DNA from: Chitinispirillia bacterium
GTDB lineage: Bacteria > Fibrobacterota > Chitinivibrionia > Chitinivibrionales > Chitinispirillaceae
Length of the DNA stretch: 38,668 bases
NCBI GenBank assembly: GCA_009786575.1
Contig: WQRV01000007.1
Span: forward strand, 1-38,668
Direction of reading: 5' to 3'
Made by a program: the position numbers and the translations under genes. Shown here in pieces: positions 16,899 to 24,991 of this stretch (its first letter is position 1; each line of letters begins with the position of its first letter). The notes under the pieces are model-generated. The model did no database searches, was not told the origin of the DNA, and was given only the letters and a program-made list of their open reading frames with translations.

Positions 16899-18362
16899 AT
16901 GAAACAGAAAGAATACTCCGTTGGCTACGCGCTGTTTATCGCCTGTACGGCGGCGCTCGGCGGGTTCTTGTTCGGGTTCGACACGTCGGTAATCAACGGG
17001 ACGCTGGACGCGCTGCGGTTCAAGCTGGGGGCCAACGACGCGCAGCTGGGGTTTGCGGCGGCGGTGGCGGTCCTGGGTGCGGCAACGGGTGCGTTTTTCG
17101 CCGGTGCGCTGGCAGACCGGTTCGGGCGGCGCAAGGTTATGATGGCGGCGAGCTTCATCTTCTTCATAAGCTCGGTGGGCGCCGGGTGGCCCTACTTCCT
17201 CACGCTTGTTGGCCTGTCCGGCCACATGATTGAGGAGTTCATCTTCTGGCGCGTGTTCGGCGGCGTGGGCATCGGCGCGGCCAGCATTATCGTCCCGGCC
17301 TACATCGCTGAAATCGCCCCTGCGCCCCTGCGCGGGCGGCTGGCGGGCATGCAGCAGTTCGCTATCGTTATGGGAATCTTCACAGCGCTGCTATCCAACT
17401 ACATCCTCGGCAATATCGCCGGCGGCGGCGCCGCTATTATAAACGAGGCCCGCGTCACCACCGGCGTAACGATGATCGGCCGCTTTGAAACATGGCAGTG
17501 GATGTTCTGGATAGAGTGCATACCGGCGGCGGCCTACGGCCTGTTCGTCATATTCATCCCCGAAAGCCCGCGCTATTTAGTCGCCTGCAGGCAGCCCGAA
17601 AAGGCCGGAGAGATTCTGGGCAAAATCCTTACGCCCGGCGTGGTAGCGCAGAAGATAGCAGACATCAAAAAGAGCCTGAACTCCGAGGTAGCCCCCAAGT
17701 TCAGCGACTTGCTCGAAAAGGTCGCGGGCAAGACCCGCCTTGTCCCCATCGTCTGGGTCGGGATAGGCGTCGCCGCGCTGCAGCAGTTCGTGGGGATAAA
17801 CGTCATCTTCTACTACGGCAACGTCCTCTGGCAGTCGGTCGGCTTTACCCAGCAAGACGCCATGATGACGAGCGTCATTTCCTCCGTCGTCAACATCGCC
17901 AGCACCCTTATCGCGATAGCGCTGGTAGACAGGCTCGGGCGCAAGCCGCTGCTTTTGATTGGGTCTCTTGGGATGTTCGTAACGCTCGGCATTATGGCTG
18001 TGATATTCGGCACCGCTGGGTTAGACGCCAACAACAACCCGGAGATACACGGCTCTACCGCATACGTCGCGATTATATCCGCCAACCTCTACGTCGTATT
18101 CTTCGCGCTCTCGTGGGGGCCAGTTTGCTGGATACTGCTCGGCGAGATGTTCAACAACCGCATCCGCGGCGCCGCGCTTGCTTTGGGGGGATTGTCGCAG
18201 TGGCTCTCCAACTTCGCCATATCAGGCACCTTCCCGCTGCTGCTCGCAAAGATAGGCCTGGGCGGGGCTTACGGGATTTACTGCTTCTTCGCTTTCGTAA
18301 GCATATTCTTTGTTGTAACGAAAGTACGCGAAACAAAGGGGAAAGAGCTGGAGGATATGTGA
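16899..18362 (+). CDS. MFS sugar porter (XylE/GalP/GLUT type)
   Basis: The 487-residue protein is a 12-helix major facilitator of the sugar porter family, probably a proton-sugar symporter in the inner membrane. It shows GGFLFGFDTSVINGTLDAL in helix 1, DRFGRRK after helix 2, the EEFIFWRVFGGVGIGA segment, PESPRYL after helix 6, LQQFVGINVIFYYG in helix 7, DRLGRKPLL after helix 8 and a C-terminal ETKGKELE. All are sugar-porter signatures. The substrate (xylose, glucose, galactose or other) cannot be told apart here. The ATG at 16899 is chosen over earlier frame starts because of the AAAGGGATG site and the family start point. No catabolic genes flank it. Confidence 0.93.
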   Translation: MKQKEYSVGYALFIACTAALGGFLFGFDTSVINGTLDALRFKLGANDAQLGFAAAVAVLGAATGAFFAGALADRFGRRKVMMAASFIFFISSVGAGWPYFLTLVGLSGHMIEEFIFWRVFGGVGIGAASIIVPAYIAEIAPAPLRGRLAGMQQFAIVMGIFTALLSNYILGNIAGGGAAIINEARVTTGVTMIGRFETWQWMFWIECIPAAAYGLFVIFIPESPRYLVACRQPEKAGEILGKILTPGVVAQKIADIKKSLNSEVAPKFSDLLEKVAGKTRLVPIVWVGIGVAALQQFVGINVIFYYGNVLWQSVGFTQQDAMMTSVISSVVNIASTLIAIALVDRLGRKPLLLIGSLGMFVTLGIMAVIFGTAGLDANNNPEIHGSTAYVAIISANLYVVFFALSWGPVCWILLGEMFNNRIRGAALALGGLSQWLSNFAISGTFPLLLAKIGLGGAYGIYCFFAFVSIFFVVTKVRETKGKELEDM

Positions 18363-18372
18363 TTTTTCGGTT

Positions 18373-18413
18373 TTGCTCCCGTTGGCAGCTATTTTCTGCT
18401 AAAACGGGGGCAA
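18373..18413 (+). terminator. Hairpin after the sugar porter gene
   Basis: TTGCTCCCGTT pairs with AACGGGGGCAA (one G-T pair) 10 nt past the stop. Only a short run of T follows, so it may be a weak or Rho-assisted terminator. Confidence 0.5.
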
Positions 18414-18697
18414 TTTCCCGTAATTTTTTCCCTGTTGACAAGCGCACCGTTGAAAAAAATCTGCACCGGCAAAATATTTTTATTATATTTATAGTAGCTG
18501 CTCCTTAGAGAAACGCTGCGCTTGCTTACGTGTATCCGGCCAGCTCTCCCGCACCGGCTGCTTCTTGGAAATGCCGCGTTGTTTACTTACTGTTTGTCTG
18601 TGGATGCCGGCTGCGGCCGGTGTGTGTTTCGGCGCGTCCGCGCGTTTTTGCCGGCGTGCGCCGGCGTTTTTGTAAACAAATAACGGAGGGGGGCGTC
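18414..18697 (+). promoter_or_regulatory. Long leader region of the first pilin-like gene with two GC hairpins
   Basis: TTGACA (18435-18440) and TTGAAA (18450-18455) precede an AT-rich run near 18473-18495 that could hold a -10 box, though spacing is uncertain. About 200 nt downstream are two terminator-like hairpins in a row: a GGCGCGTCCGCGC hairpin followed by GTTTTT (18631-18649), then GCCGGC-GTGC-GCCGGC followed by GTTTTT (18650-18671). They end 26 nt before the ATG, just before the AACGGAGGGG Shine-Dalgarno. This layout could serve attenuation, but no riboswitch class was recognised. Confidence 0.4.
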
Positions 18698-20440
18698 ATG
18701 AAGATGCACGTGGGGGTGCTTTCAGGGCGTGGGCGGGAGGGTTCCGCGCTTATCGGCGTGCTGGCCGCGCTGGTTTTCATTGGCATTGTGACCGGCGCGA
18801 TGGTTAAGAGTACGGGCAGCCAGTCTGCGGCCGCCCGGAGTTACAGTTCGCAGCTTGTCGCGTCATCGACGCTGAGCAGCGCAATTATCGCGACCGAGAC
18901 GCATTTGGCGGGCAGGGACAACGCCGCAAGCGCGGCCGGCATCGTGTGCAGCCTGCTGAACAATCCCGGGTACGAGAGGAACAGGTACCTGTTTGGCCGC
19001 GACGGCAAGGTGCCCATATCTTCCGGCACCCCAACCCAGCGGTTCAGCAGCCTCTTGGACTCGGTTTTCGTGAGCGGCGGCGGGGTCTTCGCCAGAGTGC
19101 GCGTGGCAAGCGGGCAGGCGGCGGCGGGCAGGGACCTGAAGCGCGCCGTGGTCTTCGCGGAGCTCGGGGGTATTAAGGCGGAGAAGGATATTGAGAGCGG
19201 CTTTATGGGGAACGACGCGCTTTACCTTGCGGGGGGCGCGCTCGGCGGCTCTTTCACCGTAAAGGGGAGCGCCACGTTCGCGAGCGCCTCCAAGTTCACG
19301 CTTAACAGCGGGGCAGGGATAGTCTTCAACCCCGACGACTCGGGCAGGGGGGACGTTTACTTCAATTCGGCCGCGGAGCTCAAGAACCAAACCGTCACCT
19401 TCAACACCAAGGTCTACTTCGACAAGGCGGTAACCCTTAAGGGCGGCAGCGCGTTCAACAATGACGTGGCCTTCAACAGCACCTTCCTGACGGAGAACGG
19501 CACGGCCGCGGCCGGCGGGAATGTTTGGGCCAAGGGCGCCCTTGGGACCCCGGCAAACGGCGTGCAGCTCAACAGGATGTCCGGCACGGCGGGGAAGTTC
19601 AACTACACTTCCGAGTTCCCGGCAGACGAGATAGGCGCGGGAAAAAAGATAACGGGGTTCGGCGCGGACACGGAGCTGCACTCCGCAATGCCGGATGGCG
19701 ACAACCTCTCTGTGCATATAGGCGTGCGCAAGCTGCCGGACCGCGAGGAGCCCACAATCTCCATGGCGCTGCCGCCGGGAAAAGCGTTCGTTGCCATCAG
19801 TGAAGTGCTGAGCGGCAAGCAGTTTTCGGCCGGAGTGATAGAGAGCTACATCAAAAAGAAGCGGGACGACATGAACGCCGCCGACCCGGTTGTCAGGCAG
19901 CAGGCTAAGGACTTTTACGAGAAGCACTTCAGGAACGACCACCTGCTGGTAGAGTGGCCCACGGGCGCAAGCGCCAACCCCGTTTACAGCGAGACGCCGT
20001 TCAATGAAAAAATTGTCTTTAACATTACGGGCAGCGGCTACATGAACATGAACAACAGTTTCTACCACAGCGGGGAGAACGGCAGCACTATGGTTTACGT
20101 GGGGCAAAATGTTACATTGAACGGCTTTGGGTCCAAGGGCAACTTCCGCGGGCTCATCTACGTAGCCGAGGGCAACGCCAACAACCACACCGGCGACTGG
20201 GGCGCGAGCAGCAAGATAGACGGCGCGGTATTGCTGAAGGGCACGGGGCAGACGACGTTCAACGGCTCGACGAACATGCACATCACCCGCAACAACCAGG
20301 CACTGGCGCCGTTTGCCGGTTTTATCGCCGGCGGTAATCCAAACGCCTGGGAGGGCGGCGAAGGCGCCAAATACGAAACATCTGTAACCCGCCCGGACGC
20401 TGGGATTGATTTTCAGGCGTTCGGGTATTATTTCTATTAG
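18698..20440 (+). CDS. Large pilin/PilX-like surface protein, paralogue 1
   Basis: The 580-residue protein has a short basic leader and then EGSALIGVLAALVFIGIV, a class III/PilX-type pilin-like hydrophobic segment with a possible cleavage after Gly15; the Glu5 of classical pilins is absent. The next ~130 residues (STGSQS..., LLNNPGYERNRYLFG) are closely shared with the gene at 20703. The middle is rich in short Gly/Asn/Phe strand repeats (GSFTVKGSATFAS, DVYFNSAAELKNQTVTFNTKVYFD), suggestive of a beta-helix like that of polymer-forming bactofilin-like domains. The protein ends GIDFQAFGYYFY. The ATG has AACGGAGGGG upstream. It is probably secreted through a type IV pilus or type II-like system; no assembly genes are nearby. 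Function unknown, perhaps adhesion. Confidence 0.78.
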   Translation: MKMHVGVLSGRGREGSALIGVLAALVFIGIVTGAMVKSTGSQSAAARSYSSQLVASSTLSSAIIATETHLAGRDNAASAAGIVCSLLNNPGYERNRYLFGRDGKVPISSGTPTQRFSSLLDSVFVSGGGVFARVRVASGQAAAGRDLKRAVVFAELGGIKAEKDIESGFMGNDALYLAGGALGGSFTVKGSATFASASKFTLNSGAGIVFNPDDSGRGDVYFNSAAELKNQTVTFNTKVYFDKAVTLKGGSAFNNDVAFNSTFLTENGTAAAGGNVWAKGALGTPANGVQLNRMSGTAGKFNYTSEFPADEIGAGKKITGFGADTELHSAMPDGDNLSVHIGVRKLPDREEPTISMALPPGKAFVAISEVLSGKQFSAGVIESYIKKKRDDMNAADPVVRQQAKDFYEKHFRNDHLLVEWPTGASANPVYSETPFNEKIVFNITGSGYMNMNNSFYHSGENGSTMVYVGQNVTLNGFGSKGNFRGLIYVAEGNANNHTGDWGASSKIDGAVLLKGTGQTTFNGSTNMHITRNNQALAPFAGFIAGGNPNAWEGGEGAKYETSVTRPDAGIDFQAFGYYFY

Positions 20441-20483
20441 GAATTTGATTGCAGGGTAAATGAAAATTTGGCGCAAATGTTGC

Positions 20484-20531
20484 CTTCGACTCCGCTCAGG
20501 CAACGGTCCCGGTGGCTGAGCGGAGTCGAAG
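20484..20531. repeat. Perfect 16-bp inverted repeat between the pilin-like genes
   Basis: CTTCGACTCCGCTCAG and its exact complement are separated by 16 nt. Each arm also sits inside a smaller hairpin (GTTGCC...GGCAAC and GTGGC...GCCAC), so two alternative folds exist. The arm sequence is a motif I recall as dispersed in many unrelated bacterial genomes. Its role is unknown. Confidence 0.8.
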
Positions 20532-20702
20532 CCACGGTGGGTGGTACAAATAATAATTTGTTATCACGCCGCCAAACCCCAATTTACCCCAATCCCCCTG
20601 CCATAGCAATGGTTTAATAAACATCTGACAGCCTCCGTATTCATAATTGGAGGGGCCGGCCTGAGCCGCCTTTACAAGTAACAATTAACGGAGGGCAGAC
20701 TC

Positions 20703-22472
20703 ATGAAAAGACAGCTGAGAGAGGTTGCAAAGGGGGTGCGGAGCGGTTCCGCAATCGTTGGGGTGCTTGTCGTAATGGTATTCATGGCCATTGTCGCCGC
20801 GGCAATGGTTAAGAGCACGGGCAGCCAATCAATGGCAAGCAGGAGTTACGGCAGCCATCTCGTAGCGGCGTCTACCGTGAACAGCGCGGTTATCGCGACC
20901 GGGACGCATCTTTCGAACAGAGACAACGCTATCGGTACGGCGGCAATGATCTGCAGTTTGCTTAACAATCCCAACTACGGCAAAAACAGATATCTGTTCG
21001 GGCAGCACGGCAAGATCCCCATTGCGGTGAGCGCCCCCGGCCAGCGGTTCAGCAGCCGCCTGAGCGATGTCTTGCTTAACGGCAGCGGCGTTTTCGCCGC
21101 GGTTGATGTGCGGAGCGGGGCGGAGGCCTTTGGACGGGACCAGCGGCGGGCGACGGTGTTCGCTGAGCTCGGCGGGGTTACGGCCGGCAAGGTTGGCGGC
21201 ATCGGCGGGCCTTGGGCGAGCAACGCATTTTTCATAGGCGGGGGCCAGCTTATCGGAGACAGCCCGCTCACTATTGAGGGGCACGCCACCTTCGCGAACG
21301 ACTCGAACCCTTCAAGCCTCCTCAACCCCGGCGACGACGGCCGCTACGCGAGCATGAACATGGGCGCGAACCTGCTCCGCTTCACAAAGGACAGCGAGGG
21401 GCGGGGGGACGTATACTTCAACGGTCCCGCGGACCTGCGGGCCTCAAACATCAACTTCGAGACGAACGTCTACTTCAACTCTCAGGCCAACCTGCGGGGG
21501 AAGACCGCGTTTGGCGCCCAGGCCGGCTTCAACAAGAACTTCTGGAGCGTGGGCAACGAGGTTCTGGCCTCCAAGGACGTCTGGATGAACGGGAGCTTCA
21601 AGTCGCCGGAGGGGTACCCCGACCAGACCCGCTTTGGTCAGAGTCCAGGCAGCGGCGCAACATTCCACTATAACCAGGAAGTATTCAATGACCTCGACCG
21701 CCTTGATTTCCCATCCGAAAATCAGAATGCGGAAAAGCCTGCGGAGATGACTACAGAGGCGGTTTTGAAGAAGCTCGACAACATGAAACCCATAGAGCAG
21801 CGCATGGAGGACGAGCTAACCCTCGAGGTGGGGAACAAGGCGTTCTGCAGGCTCAGCGACATTATCTCCCACCCCACGCTGAACTGGTCGGTCAGCGGGG
21901 AGAAGCTGTCGGAGTTCATAAAGCAGGCACGGGCGGACCCGAAATACAAGAATAACTTCCATCCCGACCCGGAGAACGGCCACTTCCTGCTTGAGGAGAA
22001 CCAGGGGTGGGGCTGGGCCGGGGGGACGTTCGACGGCAAGGTTATCATAGACGTGAAGGGGCAGCTGAACGCGAACGGGCTGTTTTTCAACACCACCCAG
22101 AGCGCGAGCACGATGGTCTATGTGAACCGGTACGGCAAGCTGAACAACTGGGGCCCGGCGAAGGGCGGGACCTTCCACGGGCTGGTGTACGTGCACCCCC
22201 AGAACCGGGAGGAGCAGGTGTTTGCCGGCGGGCGCATTGAGGGCGCGGTGCTGCTCAAGGGCGGCAAGAAGATGTACACACCCACCGGCGGCTCTATGAC
22301 TATCGCCAAGAACGACAAGGTGTTGGAGGCTTTCGGGAGCATGCTTAAAAAGCCCAACGGCCAGCTGGCCAACGAGGGCGTCCCCTCCGGCGGCGGCGAG
22401 ATCTACGAGACGCAGCTGACCGAACCGGCCGGCGGCATCGATTTTCAGGTTTTCGGCTACTACTTCTACTGA
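20703..22472 (+). CDS. Large pilin/PilX-like surface protein, paralogue 2
   Basis: The 589-residue paralogue of the gene at 18698 has the same plan: basic leader, SGSAIVGVLVVMVFMAIVAAAMVK hydrophobic segment (possible cleavage after Gly15), the shared MVKSTGSQS and SLLNNPNYGKNRYLFG block, strand-rich middle (GDVYFNGPADL, NVYFNSQANLRGKTAFG), a DGKVIIDVKGQLNANGLFF / STMVYVNRYGKL block, a RIEGAVLLKGGKKMY segment and the same GIDFQVFGYYFY end. Similarity is highest at the two ends, and the middle has diverged. The Shine-Dalgarno AACGGAGGGC matches that of paralogue 1. A strong terminator follows. Probably exported and assembled at the surface; no function can be assigned. Confidence 0.78.
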   Translation: MKRQLREVAKGVRSGSAIVGVLVVMVFMAIVAAAMVKSTGSQSMASRSYGSHLVAASTVNSAVIATGTHLSNRDNAIGTAAMICSLLNNPNYGKNRYLFGQHGKIPIAVSAPGQRFSSRLSDVLLNGSGVFAAVDVRSGAEAFGRDQRRATVFAELGGVTAGKVGGIGGPWASNAFFIGGGQLIGDSPLTIEGHATFANDSNPSSLLNPGDDGRYASMNMGANLLRFTKDSEGRGDVYFNGPADLRASNINFETNVYFNSQANLRGKTAFGAQAGFNKNFWSVGNEVLASKDVWMNGSFKSPEGYPDQTRFGQSPGSGATFHYNQEVFNDLDRLDFPSENQNAEKPAEMTTEAVLKKLDNMKPIEQRMEDELTLEVGNKAFCRLSDIISHPTLNWSVSGEKLSEFIKQARADPKYKNNFHPDPENGHFLLEENQGWGWAGGTFDGKVIIDVKGQLNANGLFFNTTQSASTMVYVNRYGKLNNWGPAKGGTFHGLVYVHPQNREEQVFAGGRIEGAVLLKGGKKMYTPTGGSMTIAKNDKVLEAFGSMLKKPNGQLANEGVPSGGGEIYETQLTEPAGGIDFQVFGYYFY

Positions 22473-22481
22473 CCGCTTAAA

Positions 22482-22510
22482 GGGGGCGGGGCCGCCCGCC
22501 CCCCTCTTTT
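22482..22510 (+). terminator. Rho-independent terminator
   Basis: A 9-bp stem GGGGGCGGG / CCCGCCCCC with loop GCCG is followed by CTCTTTT, 10 nt after the second pilin-like gene. Confidence 0.85.
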
Positions 22511-22563
22511 ATCCAAAAAACAGTACCCGCCACCGTGCGCACGTTGTATATTCATTAAAGAGA

Positions 22564-22652
22564 CGGTTAAATATTGCGCCCGGCAGCTGCTTTGGCAACT
22601 GCGCGACAGCCGTAATGCCGCCCGAGCGGCTGCCGGGTACAATATTTAACCG
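22564..22652. repeat. Long-hairpin intergenic element, copy 3
   Basis: Arms CGGTTAAATATTG... and ...CAATATTTAACCG pair over about 33 positions with few mismatches. The central box is CTGCGCGACAGCCGTAATGCC. The tips and left flank (AAGAGACGGTTAAATATT) match copy 2, but the stem middle (CCCGGCAGC...) is different and still paired. It ends 58 nt before the next gene. Confidence 0.87.
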
Positions 22653-22710
22653 CGGGATCTTACAGAGGTACAGGGTTTATTCGTGTAACATTCTCATAAA
22701 AGGGGAAGAT

Positions 22711-23037
22711 ATGAGTTTCGACGACCATGAGAGGTTTGTGGCGAAAAACCGTTCGCTCGCCGCCGCGGAAGACATGAACCGCCGCGACGAGGCTATGGAG
22801 AAGAAGGGCCACTCCTACCTCCGGGAGCAGAAAGAGAGCTCCTGCTTCAACTGCAAGATGAAGAACACCTGCCGCGAGTTCGGCGCGCGCCGCAGCGGCG
22901 GGACGACCGGCGTGGTCTCCTTCGGCGGCGATGAACGGCTGATTTGCGACAAGTACGAACCCGCCGAAAAACAGCAGAAAGCCATGACCGACAAGCAGGT
23001 CAAGTCGCTCCTCAAAAATATAAAGAAAGGGTACTGA
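22711..23037 (+). CDS. Small cysteine-rich protein, possible metal binding
   Basis: The 108-residue product has a highly charged N-terminal half (DMNRRDEAMEKKGHSYLREQKE) likely to be helical, then CFNCKMKNTCREF and a later ICDKYEP. Four cysteines in a CxxC-x5-C...C arrangement suggest a zinc or iron-sulfur site. I do not recognise the family. The ATG at 22711 has AGGGGAAG close upstream; the open frame reaches further upstream through hairpin copy 3. It is the first of four close-packed genes; the next starts 5 nt after its stop. Confidence 0.72.
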   Translation: MSFDDHERFVAKNRSLAAAEDMNRRDEAMEKKGHSYLREQKESSCFNCKMKNTCREFGARRSGGTTGVVSFGGDERLICDKYEPAEKQQKAMTDKQVKSLLKNIKKGY

Positions 23038-23042
23038 CAAGC

Positions 23043-23627
23043 GTGGAAAACTCACCGCTCGAACTTTACGAGACCGCGTACCGCCTCCACTACACCGACA
23101 ACCGGATCCCGGAGGCGCTCAAGTACTACGACGCGATCATAAGGGAGTTCCCCAACTCCAACGAGTGCGGCTACTCGGTCATACAGATCAACAAGATCAA
23201 GGCCAACAGCGCCGCGGCGGCGATCGCGCCTAAGAAGAAGGGCGGCGCGCTTACCATTATCTCTTTTTTGCTCTGCCTGTTTATCATAGGCGCGTTGGGC
23301 GCCGGGGCCTACCTTGCCCATGAACGCGTGCTGCCGCAGGTCGAGCGGGCGCAAAAACGCGAAAATCTGGCAATACGGGCCCTAAGCAAGATGATCGACG
23401 GCAAGAACGAGGAGGCGCTGCTGATCCTCGACCAGCTCAAGGAACTGTCCGACACCGCCGACATCACGCCGTACGAGCTCTCCGCCCAGATATACAGCCG
23501 CGGCGGGTCCATCCCCCAGGCGCGCGCCGAGTACGAGGCGTTCTACAGGATGAACCCCGGGATGCAGACCGAACCCCTCGAGGAGCTCGTCCCCGAACCT
23601 TTGCCGGCGGCGAGGGCTAAAAAGTAA
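23043..23627 (+). CDS. TPR-like protein with one transmembrane helix
   Basis: The 194-residue protein starts at GTG 23043, 5 nt after the upstream stop, with AAAGGG in the preceding gene as ribosome site. Residues 1-60 form a TPR-like pair (YETAYRLHYTDNRIPEALKYYDAIIREFPNSNECGYSV). A transmembrane helix follows a KKK motif (about 76-97, LTIISFLLCLFIIGALGAGAYL). A second TPR-like region lies beyond it (NEEALLILDQLKEL, AQIYSRGGSIPQARAEYEAFY). It probably acts as a membrane-bound scaffold with one TPR domain on each side. The stop overlaps the next ATG by one base. Specific role unknown. Confidence 0.72.
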   Translation: MENSPLELYETAYRLHYTDNRIPEALKYYDAIIREFPNSNECGYSVIQINKIKANSAAAAIAPKKKGGALTIISFLLCLFIIGALGAGAYLAHERVLPQVERAQKRENLAIRALSKMIDGKNEEALLILDQLKELSDTADITPYELSAQIYSRGGSIPQARAEYEAFYRMNPGMQTEPLEELVPEPLPAARAKK

Positions 23628-24286
23628 TGGCGCACAGCGTAACGGACGCGCAGAGGGCAATAGAGGCCCGGGTCGAAGACGGCAGCGTGCTGAACCGCGA
23701 GGGCCAGTGGGTCCACATGTTCGAGCAGCTCACAATCGAGCAGCGCGTCATAGAAGAGCTGTCCGCGGGCAAGGTAAACGTAAACGGCGCATGGATCCGC
23801 ATCGTAGACGCCAAAAAATGGGCGGGCGCACCCAGAAACCCGGGGGCTGTGGCAGCGGCAAACCACTCCCCAAGCGTGCCCATCCCGCTGGCCGCCGCGC
23901 CGGTGCCAGCGCCCGCGCCAATAGCCCAAATACCAATCTCCCAAACCCCGCTTACCCCCGGCATGGCAACATCGGTGTTCGAGGCGGAAGACAACATGCT
24001 CGAAACCATCGCCATGGACGCGTCGGTAATCAAACAGATCGCCGTCATGGGCGGTGCGCCCGCAGGCATCAATACCGCACCCGCCGTACCGCTTGTAAGA
24101 GGCGCAAACAGCAACTTCGGCCTCTACAACTACAACGCCGGCGAAACCGACACCTTCGACGCCGGCCTCGCAGCCTCCGGCGCCGCGCCCCACGCGTCCG
24201 GCGAAGACTTCAGGATTCACGACGATATGTGCGAGACCACCATGATGACGTTCGACAACCACCCGCCAGCCGGAAAACAGGGCTGA
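23627..24286 (+). CDS. Uncharacterised protein with Pro/Ala linker
   Basis: The 219-residue product shares one base with the upstream stop (TAATG), which argues for coupled translation. Its N-terminus has two similar short strand motifs (VLNREGQWVHM and VNVNGAWIRIVDAKKW) linked by a helix. A Pro/Ala-rich stretch (about 85-110) separates this from an acidic C-terminal part with no recognisable motif. There is no signal peptide or membrane helix, so it is probably cytoplasmic. The protein is unrecognised; its neighbours (a Cys-rich protein, a TPR membrane protein and a secreted protein) suggest a membrane-linked complex. Confidence 0.68.
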   Translation: MAHSVTDAQRAIEARVEDGSVLNREGQWVHMFEQLTIEQRVIEELSAGKVNVNGAWIRIVDAKKWAGAPRNPGAVAAANHSPSVPIPLAAAPVPAPAPIAQIPISQTPLTPGMATSVFEAEDNMLETIAMDASVIKQIAVMGGAPAGINTAPAVPLVRGANSNFGLYNYNAGETDTFDAGLAASGAAPHASGEDFRIHDDMCETTMMTFDNHPPAGKQG

Positions 24287-24290
24287 CGCC

Positions 24291-24731
24291 ATGCAAGGCG
24301 CGAAACTCGCCGCAACCGCAATTCTGCTGCTGCTCTTCGCCGCGGCATTAAACGCCAATTTGCCGGACGGGTACTACCAGATCACTAACCTGACCTACGT
24401 ACAGGACGACGACGGCAAACAGCGCTGCTTCAACAACGCCGGCCTCTATATCTACGCAAACGGCAAAAAGATAAAAATCGCCGGCGCCTTCCGCGGCTAC
24501 CCCATATCGCGGACCCTGACAGTCGAAAGGACTATCAGCGACACGCTGGTGCTCAAAGACGCCGGCAACGCATCCGCCACCTACAAATTTCGCATCCGCA
24601 GCAACACGGTAACGGGCCGCCACCGCATAGGCTTCGACGACGGGTCGTCACACGTAATAGACGCCAAAGCCACTATACGGAAATTGAATCAGAGCGAGGT
24701 TGACAGGCTAGTGGAAATTTTGAATTTTTGA
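24291..24731 (+). CDS. Secreted small beta-rich protein
   Basis: The 146-residue product has a clear Sec signal peptide (KLAATAILLLLFAAALNA, cleavage near residue 22). The remainder is strand-rich: DGYYQITNLTYVQDDDGK, GLYIYANGKKIKIAGAF, RTLTVERTISDTLVLKDAG, ATYKFRIRSN. It resembles a small lipocalin-like or META-like barrel, but I cannot place it in a family. It starts 4 nt after the preceding stop and is the last gene of the cluster. A likely terminator follows. Periplasmic location is inferred. Confidence 0.7.
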   Translation: MQGAKLAATAILLLLFAAALNANLPDGYYQITNLTYVQDDDGKQRCFNNAGLYIYANGKKIKIAGAFRGYPISRTLTVERTISDTLVLKDAGNASATYKFRIRSNTVTGRHRIGFDDGSSHVIDAKATIRKLNQSEVDRLVEILNF

Positions 24732-24735
24732 TCCG

Positions 24736-24774
24736 CCCGCCTCGCCCGGATTGCAGTATACGGCGGGATTTTTT
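24736..24774 (+). terminator. Probable terminator
   Basis: CCCGCC (24736-24741) can pair with GGCGGG (24762-24767), followed by ATTTTTT. The loop is long (20 nt) and contains a further small hairpin. It ends the four-gene cluster. Confidence 0.5.
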
Positions 24775-24861
24775 CTCAACCGCCTTGACATTCCTACTGC
24801 GGTGATGTAAATTTATGGTATGGACAGGCGGACTGCGGGGGGACGCTTTTGGCGGGTTTTG

Positions 24862-24891
24862 TTGACCGGATTGTTGGAGAGATTATATAAT
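24862..24891 (+). promoter_or_regulatory. Promoter of the FISUMP lipoprotein gene
   Basis: TTGACC (24862-24867), 18 nt, TATAAT (24886-24891). Transcription would start near 24898, giving a leader of about 94 nt. A second candidate, TTGACA-17-TAAATT, lies at 24785-24813. Confidence 0.6.
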
Positions 24892-24991
24892 GGTGTTGGA
24901 AATAATGACAATTACGCCCACAATGCCGGGATTGCGGCAAAATTCCCATTTGCCCTGCATATCAACAATTTAAATAAAAGGATGGTGCATT

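Noticed and set aside
18863-20503. 546-codon minus-strand frame
   Set aside because: Antisense shadow of the first pilin-like gene, with Arg/Val-rich composition typical of GC-rich shadows.
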